Positions 58,419 to 64,000 of a stretch of 64,000 bases of DNA are shown in pieces. Numbering within the stretch: position 1 is the first letter of the stretch; every line of letters begins with the position of its first letter. Position numbers and translations under genes: made by a program. The notes below the pieces were generated by a model. The model was given only the letters and a program-made list of their open reading frames with translations, had not been told where the DNA came from and did no database searches. Origin of the DNA: Chelydra serpentina (taxonomy: Eukaryota; Chordata; Testudines; Chelydridae); assembly GCA_037349315.1 (NCBI GenBank), contig JBAIAC010000026.1, forward strand, positions 21,853,501 to 21,917,500, given 5' to 3'.

Positions 58419-58588
58419 ATATTTGGAACACCTAAGTGGCAAAAACGCTAGCTCATACCTAAGAAGCTGGGGTGAAATCAGCGGGAGTTTTGCTATTGAT
58501 TTCAGTGGAGCTAGGATTTCACCCCAGCCAATAGAATCCACAGTTTTCTTACTTTTGCATTAACCCTTCCCTAACTTTTACTCAAAAG
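58419..58588 (-). repeat. Inverted repeat pair, right member
   Basis: On the minus strand this carries the same ordered blocks as 56026-56206 (TTAATGCAAAAGTAAG, GGGTGAAATCCTAGCTCCAC, CAAAACTCCCGCTGATTTCA, CTTCTTAGGTATGAGCTAGC, GCCACTTAGGTGTTCC). One difference is a deletion in the second half of the palindromic core. Confidence 0.85.
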
Positions 58589-59700
58589 AGTTTCTTATCA
58601 GACTCTCTTCTTTTTGGTCTCACTGGAAAGTCAATTTAAAGACAATACTTTATGTACTTATTATTGAATGGCAAATGAACGAAATCTAGCAAAACAGCTG
58701 ATCATCTCAGAAGTTTGAGATGGAGTTATAAATGTGAGTAAAGAAAGAAAAAACAGACTATATTTTATGTAAATATCAATTCCAAAGTATGTGACTTGTG
58801 GCCAGAGAACATATGATACAAGAGAAGAAAAGCAAGAATGCAAATACTGGGACAAATTTTCTAAAGTCACCTCTAATATATTGACTGCATGTTTTGTTCA
58901 TATAATTGTTTGAATGCACAAAAAATGCATTTGTACAAAAATCAGAGGAGGTCCTGAACCACAAGGTTTACATTTGGATCTGCATTTGAATCTGGGATTT
59001 TGGTTGAGGCCCATCTCCAGTACAAAAGCAAGGTTTGTACATGCAACAATTATACCTACCAAGTGGTAAGTACTTTGGATGTGATTTTAGAAGCCAGAAT
59101 AAAGTCATATGAAAATCTGATCCATTGTGTTTTAAGAACAGATCAAACAAACATGAGAAAAGTCACAGAAAATGGGAAACAATTGACTGGGGGGGGAGGG
59201 AGCCTAATAATTTGTTAATGTCATGGGGAAAAAAACTGTGTATAGCAGCCAGAGAGATTCATTGTTTTGCTATTTTAAAAATAAGAACGTCATTAAATGC
59301 CAGAAGAAGCCAGAAGTAAGGGGAAACAAAACAGAAAAGAAAAAGGTAAAATGCCATGGTTATTCTACGTGATAACTTTCAGCACGTATCAGATTTACAG
59401 CTTTTTAGTAAATACTGTAATTTTGATTTAGTCAACATATTAGTGCGTATCTTTTCCAAAAATGGGAGACACATATCTAATATTAAATTAATAGAAATCA
59501 GCCCCTAGATGTCATTGTTGCAGCTGAAATATCACTACTTTGGGATTAGAAAAGCTGAATATTAAGAAATGTCTGTGTAAATCTGAATAATCCATTTAAA
59601 TAATGTAAATTCAATTCAATTCAATTTTAATGTCTCAATATCCAAGCCCAAAGGCCTCCAGGTGCCTTAACAAAAATGTAACTAATACTTAGGAATATAA
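58589..59700. other. AT-rich non-coding DNA with a short G run
   Basis: GGGGGGGGAGGG at about 59190. No gene or transposon recognised. Confidence 0.4.
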
Positions 59701-60426
59701 AATAGAAATATATGGAACACTGTACTGGATCAGACTAGTGGTCTATCTATTCCAGGATCCAGGTTGTGCTAGTACCAAATGCCACAAGCAAACCGCAAAA
59801 TAATACTCATTGTGACAAGTTATAGAGTCACCAACTCATAAGGGAAGAGTCTTTCTAACCCCTGTCAATTAGTGTTTGGTTTAATGCTTGAAACATGGGA
59901 TATATAAACCTTCAAACCATTTTTTAATCCCATCTAATGTTGCGGTGGATGTTTTCATTATCCATATAGAGGTTTAATCCATTTTTAAAATCCTACTAAG
60001 CTGTTGGCTTCAATGATACCTTGCACCAATGAGTTCCAAAGGTTAATTACGCATTATGTAAAAAAGTACTTTCTTTTATCAGTTTTAAATATATGCCATT
60101 TAAATTTCATTTAGTGTTTCATTGTTCTTATACTATAACAAAACAGGAGCTCTCAATGTACTATATTTATATAATTTATTATTTGGTATATATATCATAT
60201 TCCACCTAATATCTCCTCTCTAAGTGTAACAGTTCCAGTCTTCATTCCCTTCTGACACAGAAGTTTCTCTGTGTCTAATAATTATGCTGCCGTTTCTTGA
60301 ACTTCTCTATTTCTGCAATATTTTGTTTGAAACCGTGACAAGAACTGAATATAGAATTCAAGTAAGGGTATTTCATTGTTTTATATAAATGACATTATAT
60401 TCAACATAATATGGCATTTTCCAGGC
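59701..60426 (-). mobile_element. Old CR1 LINE 3' fragment
   Basis: ACTGTACTGGATCAGACTAG near 59719 is the reverse complement of a CR1 3' UTR. GAGTTCCAAAGGTTAATTAC (about 60031), CCTAATATCTCCTCTCTAAG (about 60208) and TTTGAAACCGTGACAAGAAC (about 60327) trace its ORF2 C-terminus on the minus strand. Heavily mutated, AT-enriched, 5'-truncated. Confidence 0.8.
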
Positions 60427-60750
60427 TTGCATTTAGAAGGATGTATGCATGCCCACAATCCCAAGCTCAGCTCACAATAACCAGAACCCCAAGATTCCAG
60501 CCCTATCAGACTACTTAGGCCCTACTGATAGATCAAGCTGTCAAAGTATAGGCAACCTTCTTCAGCTGTTTTGCCTGCCATCTCTTATCTGAGTTCACTT
60601 TTAATCAACTTTATTTAATCAATTCTGCAATCTTCTTTTGGCAGTGGGCTAGCAGTTAGGTAAAACAACTGCTATGAGCTGATTAATTAGTAATATAGAT
60701 ATGGATATTATGGGCCAGATTCTGTCCTTCTTTGACTCTTTTACACCACC
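60427..60750. other. Non-coding DNA
   Basis: GGGCCAGATTCTGTCC at 60712 resembles one half of the short palindromic repeat family; the rest is unassigned. Confidence 0.35.
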
Positions 60751-60983
60751 CCAGCAGCAAATAGTGAATGAAAATGAGCAGCGTGACCCTCGAGTGAATT
60801 CAGAGTGGCAGCATATGGCCGTAAGGAATGGGAGGAAGGAAAACAGCACAATAAAGACAATGGATTTCAAGAAGGCAGACTTTAGCAAACTCAGGGAGCT
60901 GGCAGGTAAGATCCCATGGGAAGCAAGTCTAAGGGTAGGTCTATACTTACGCGTCCCGTCGGAGGCGCGCGATCGATGTTCTG

Positions 60984-61026
60984 GGTTCGATTTATCGCGT
61001 CTTGTCAAGACGCGATAAATCGAACC
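60984..61026. repeat. Perfect 20-bp hairpin with 3-nt loop
   Basis: GGTTCGATTTATCGCGTCTT, loop GTC, AAGACGCGATAAATCGAACC. Part of the Harbinger-type MITE. Confidence 0.97.
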
Positions 61027-61135
61027 AGGAAGTGCTCCGTCGTCGACGCTGGTACTCCAGCTCGACGAACGGAGTAGGCGGAGTCGACGGGGGAGCCTGC
61101 GCGCCGCGTGTGGATCCCGGGTAAGTGCTTTTTCA

Positions 61136-61203
61136 TTCGAACTAAGGTACTTCGACTTCAGCTACGTTATTCACGTAGCTGAAGTTGCGTACCTTAGTTC
61201 GAT
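61136..61203. repeat. About 31-bp hairpin with 5-nt loop
   Basis: TTCGAACTAAGGTAC...CTTCAGCTACGT, loop TATTC, ACGTAGCTGAAG...GTACCTTAGTTCGA, with one or two mismatches in the arm centre. Confidence 0.93.
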
Positions 61204-61574
61204 GGGGGGGGTAGTGTAGACCTAGCCTAAGAGGAAGAAAAGTTCAAAAGAGTTGCCAGTTTTTCAAAGGGACATTATTAAGGGTACAAGAGCAAACTAT
61301 TCCACTGCGTAGGAAAGATAGGAAGTATGGCAAGAGACCACGCTGGCTTAACCAGGAGATCTTCAATGATCTGAAATTCACTAGATCAAATTACAAAGGA
61401 TGAATATAAACAAAAAACACAAGTATGTAGGAACAAAATTAGAATGGCCAAGGCACAAAATGAGATTAAACTAGCTAGAGACATAAAGGGTAACAAGAAA
61501 ACATTCTACATATACATTAGAAGCAAGAGGAAGACCAAGGACAGGGCAGGCCAGTTACTCAATGGGGGGGTGGG

Positions 61575-61597
61575 GAGAGAGAGAGAGAGAGAGAGAG
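61575..61597. repeat. (GA)n microsatellite
   Basis: An uninterrupted GA run after a short G tract, within the CR1 fragment. Confidence 0.95.
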
Positions 61598-61820
61598 GAA
61601 TAACAGAAAATGTGGAAATGGTAGAAGTGCTAAATAAACTTTTTTGTTTCAGTTTTCACCAAAAAGCTTAGTAGCAATTGGACATCTAACAATGAATGCC
61701 ACTGAAAATGAGGTAGGATCAGAGGCTAAAATAGGGAAAGAACAAGTTAGATGTCTTCAGGTCACCAGGGCCTGAGGAAATACATCCTAGGATACTCAAG
61801 GAGCTGACTGAGGAGATATC

Positions 61821-61966
61821 TCCACCCCAAACCCCGCTTTGCATTCAGCATTTATAATGGTGCTAAATATATTTTAAAGTGTTTTTAATTTATAAGGGGG
61901 TAGAGGTTGCACTCATAGGCTTGCTATTTGAAAGGGGTCACCAGTACAAAAGTTTGAGAACCACTG
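61821..61966. mobile_element. hAT-like element, right-end fragment
   Basis: The right end GTACAAAAGTTTGAGAACCACTG is a classic hAT terminus (inverse of CAGTGGTTCTCAAACTTTTG). It is preceded by GAAAGGGGTCACC and CCACCCCAAACCCCGC blocks. The left terminus is missing; the fragment abuts CR1 at 61820. Confidence 0.8.
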
Positions 61967-64000
61967 ACCTAAAACATTCTCAGTAGTCTGCCAAGGTCTG
62001 AAGCTTGACTGAAATGTGTCAGAAAATCGTACTTGCCTGGATACTAGTGGAAGTGCTCAGCAATCAATTTTCTTGGTCATTCTCACAAACAAAACAAAAC
62101 AAAATATTTAAAAAAAACCCACCACACCACACAGATGTTCAAGATAAGAGTCCTGATCCTCAGTTCCAAACAAACTGTACAGGACCTGGAGACGGGTAAA
62201 GGTGTCTTTATGACACTTCTGCTTTCCTCAGGACAGCTGGTTTGACATCAAGCTTAAGTTAGAACAGCATCCATGTGTTCTCATTGGTTGAGACCATTTC
62301 AGTATTATGAATAATATGCGGTACATTTAATTTACAATTCCTAGGACCCTAATTATATGATACAATATAATAAAGTTGATGTTATTAAGTATTCTGAGAG
62401 GTTCTGGAACAGTCAGCTTCCAAAGTGCAGAAAAGTCATTGGCTAGAGTAAATTTATTATTGACAACCATATAACTCATGGCTTTTCCACTCATTAATAA
62501 AATTAAACCTTACCATCTATCTTCATGACTGAAAAATGTTTTGAACCTGAGGTCACAAAGAAGTAGACACCTTATAGACAAGTTTCTCTACATGGATTTC
62601 TGTTTTTCAAAAGTTTATACAAAGGACTTCTTTGTTTAAACCTCATTTGTACTTAATTAATCAATCAAGATAGTTCAGAAAGGATGCTATCATCTCCAAT
62701 TTTATTTGGAGTTTCCAGAATACACATTACTTTTATTTTAATTTAGCTTATCATGCTCAACACAAAGTTCATCTCTCTTACATTTTGTACATATCTATAG
62801 TTATACAAGGCAATTTTTATACATTTGTATTAAATTACAAACATTATTATGCTCAACACAAAGTGTTTTGTTTCTAGCATGTTCGGTTATTTGTCTTATC
62901 CAAATTTTATCTAGTTTCACATTTCCTTTAGCTTGCAAATAATTATAATGTAATTGTGAAAACCAGAATCTTCATAATATAGAATGGAAGCCCTCCTATT
63001 CAATGTAGAATTGTAAATGCACCAATCTTATTGTGCAATGTATGGAGTCATGATACCTCCAATGCAAGTGAAATATTTAACTTAATGAAGTTTTTAATTA
63101 CCTCAAAGGAGAATCACATAGTGTGTGGAGAATGTTGTTATCCAGTTATCAACATTGTATCTTTAATCCAGACACACTGTATCAGGTACCACTGTGCAGG
63201 GACTAGATAAAGGAATTAGAAAGTTTTCTAACTACGGAAGGAGTGAATCCCTTGAGATGACTGGTTAATTAAACCACGACAAATAATTACAAGTATGAAA
63301 AAAGACACTTATATGGAAGGTGAAAATTGCATAGAGAAGGTTAAAAGTTCTCAAATATTCAGTTAAACAGATTTTCAGAAGCTCTTAAAGGGCCACTGTT
63401 AACTCATTTTGATCTGAAAATGTTGTACCAACTATTATTACACGTATAAGATTATATTATTGACAGATTCAGAACAAATTTCTGTTTGTTTTTCAATTTG
63501 CTATTCTGTGCATTTGACAATTTGCGTATAATCAGTTGTACCCTTCATTGATGGTGTATTTCCTGTACCAGGATACAGTGTTTGCCAGAAACAGCAGCAG
63601 CAAAATAGTAACAAACTGAAGAGGCAGAAGGATGGAGTGTGCAGAGAGAAAAGGGAGAGGAAAGGAGGACAAAGACCAAGCATATTTGGTGGTGTTGCTT
63701 TTGAACCTCCCCAAAAATCCCCTCTAAATATAAGCAAGAGATCAGAAAATCCTTTCTATATTTTAAATATTTTTTAAAAGTAAACATTTTAGGATACATT
63801 ATTTAAATAGCGTTTTTAATATATATTAATTAATTTTAAAAAATTCAAGTTGACAGTGTCCCTTCTTCTTAGCGTATGCACAACGTGTCTCAGGTGGCAT
63901 GTGATCAGGATTTATAAACAAATTTGATATGCTGGTTTGATCATTAGCTTCCCTGGCTTGGGCCAGGTACTGATGGGGAGTGCAACCTGAACTCTGATAC
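61967..64000. other. AT-rich non-coding DNA
   Basis: A short AAAAC repeat lies at about 62086-62105. No transposon or exon is recognised; overlapping minus-strand frames at 63501-63799 have no domain. Confidence 0.42.

Larger units (their letters stand above)
60933..61227. mobile_element. PIF/Harbinger-type MITE, 295 bp, CpG-rich, two strong hairpins
   Basis: The ends GGGTAGGTCTATACTTAC and GTAGTGTAGACCTAGCC are inverse. TAA flanks both (60930-60932 and 61228-61230), the 3-bp duplication of PIF/Harbinger elements. CR1 coding sequence resumes on the right (GAGGAAGAAAAGTTCAAAAG), confirming the insertion. The element is rich in CG dinucleotides (CGTCGTCGACGC, GCGCGCCGCG), unlike the surrounding DNA. 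Two hairpins lie at 60984-61026 and 61136-61203. Confidence 0.95.
60751..61820 (+). mobile_element. CR1 LINE ORF2 internal fragment, split by a MITE
   Basis: The region upstream of the reverse transcriptase palm of CR1 ORF2. In the plus frame, [20 protein letters not shown] (60864-60923) precedes the MITE. After the MITE come QFFKGTLL-like, [17 protein letters not shown], and the intact stretch 61444-61671 with [33 protein letters not shown] and [13 protein letters not shown]. Then SPGPEEIHPRILKELTEEI-like sequence runs to 61820. Frameshifts and a GA microsatellite (61575-61597) disrupt it. It lacks both the catalytic core and a 3' end, so it is an internal remnant cut at 61820 by a hAT fragment. 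Confidence 0.88.

Noticed and set aside
60701..61018. 105-codon plus-strand frame as a host exon
   Set aside because: Its middle is CR1 ORF2 ([20 protein letters not shown]) and its end runs into the Harbinger-type MITE.
1..64000. CRISPR array, prokaryotic operon or phage content
   Set aside because: No regularly spaced identical repeats with unique spacers and no tandem long reading frames with ribosome binding sites; all repeats found are of vertebrate transposon or microsatellite type.

Overview
The window looks like intergenic or intronic DNA from a vertebrate, most probably a cryptodiran turtle. Three things point there. CR1 LINE remnants are present in several subfamilies. A tRNA-derived SINE at 32368-32552 carries a CR1-type 3' tail, as in the turtle Cry/polIII SINE family. 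There are also many hAT-type and PIF/Harbinger-type non-autonomous DNA transposons. I recognise no host protein-coding exon, rRNA, tRNA gene, CRISPR array or bacterial-type operon. Every open frame I can explain lies in a mobile element; the others are isolated frames without recognisable domains.

Layout. 1-12.3 kb: AT-rich single-copy-looking DNA broken by a 684-bp solo LTR with target duplications (1097-1780), an old CR1 tail, a hAT-like element (6150-6516) and a GC-richer unclassified block (about 10960-11820). 12.3-29 kb: sparse old repeats (MIR-like SINEs, CR1 scraps, CA repeats, short palindromic elements), including a CR1 inserted in a palindromic MITE (12601-13347). 29-43 kb: the transposon-dense core. 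It holds long minus-strand CR1 copies, the SINE, a three-layer nest (CR1 in CR1 with a hAT element at their junction, 35001-38190) and a second three-layer nest (a TAGGGTGACC MITE inside a hAT element inside another hAT element, 40882-43015). 43-56 kb: mostly AT-rich DNA, with a fold-back hAT element that carries broken transposase C-terminal sequence on its arms (46266-47706) and a possible LTR (50461-51543). 56-62 kb: an inverted pair of about 170-bp repeats, more hAT and Harbinger elements, and a plus-strand CR1 interrupted by a CpG-rich Harbinger-type MITE (60933-61227). 62-64 kb: AT-rich, nothing recognised.

Nothing here works as a gene system. The content is a record of transposition: LINEs supplied reverse transcriptase, the SINE shares the LINE tail, and hAT and Harbinger MITEs relied on transposases encoded elsewhere. 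Most copies are truncated or mutated. The best-preserved coding piece is the C-terminal 200 codons of CR1 ORF2 (36558-37160). I found no strong candidate for a new biological system. The most unusual objects are the fold-back hAT element, the nested clusters, and the inverted repeat pair at 56.0 and 58.4 kb. Family assignments rest on pattern recognition and recalled family features, not on a database search.
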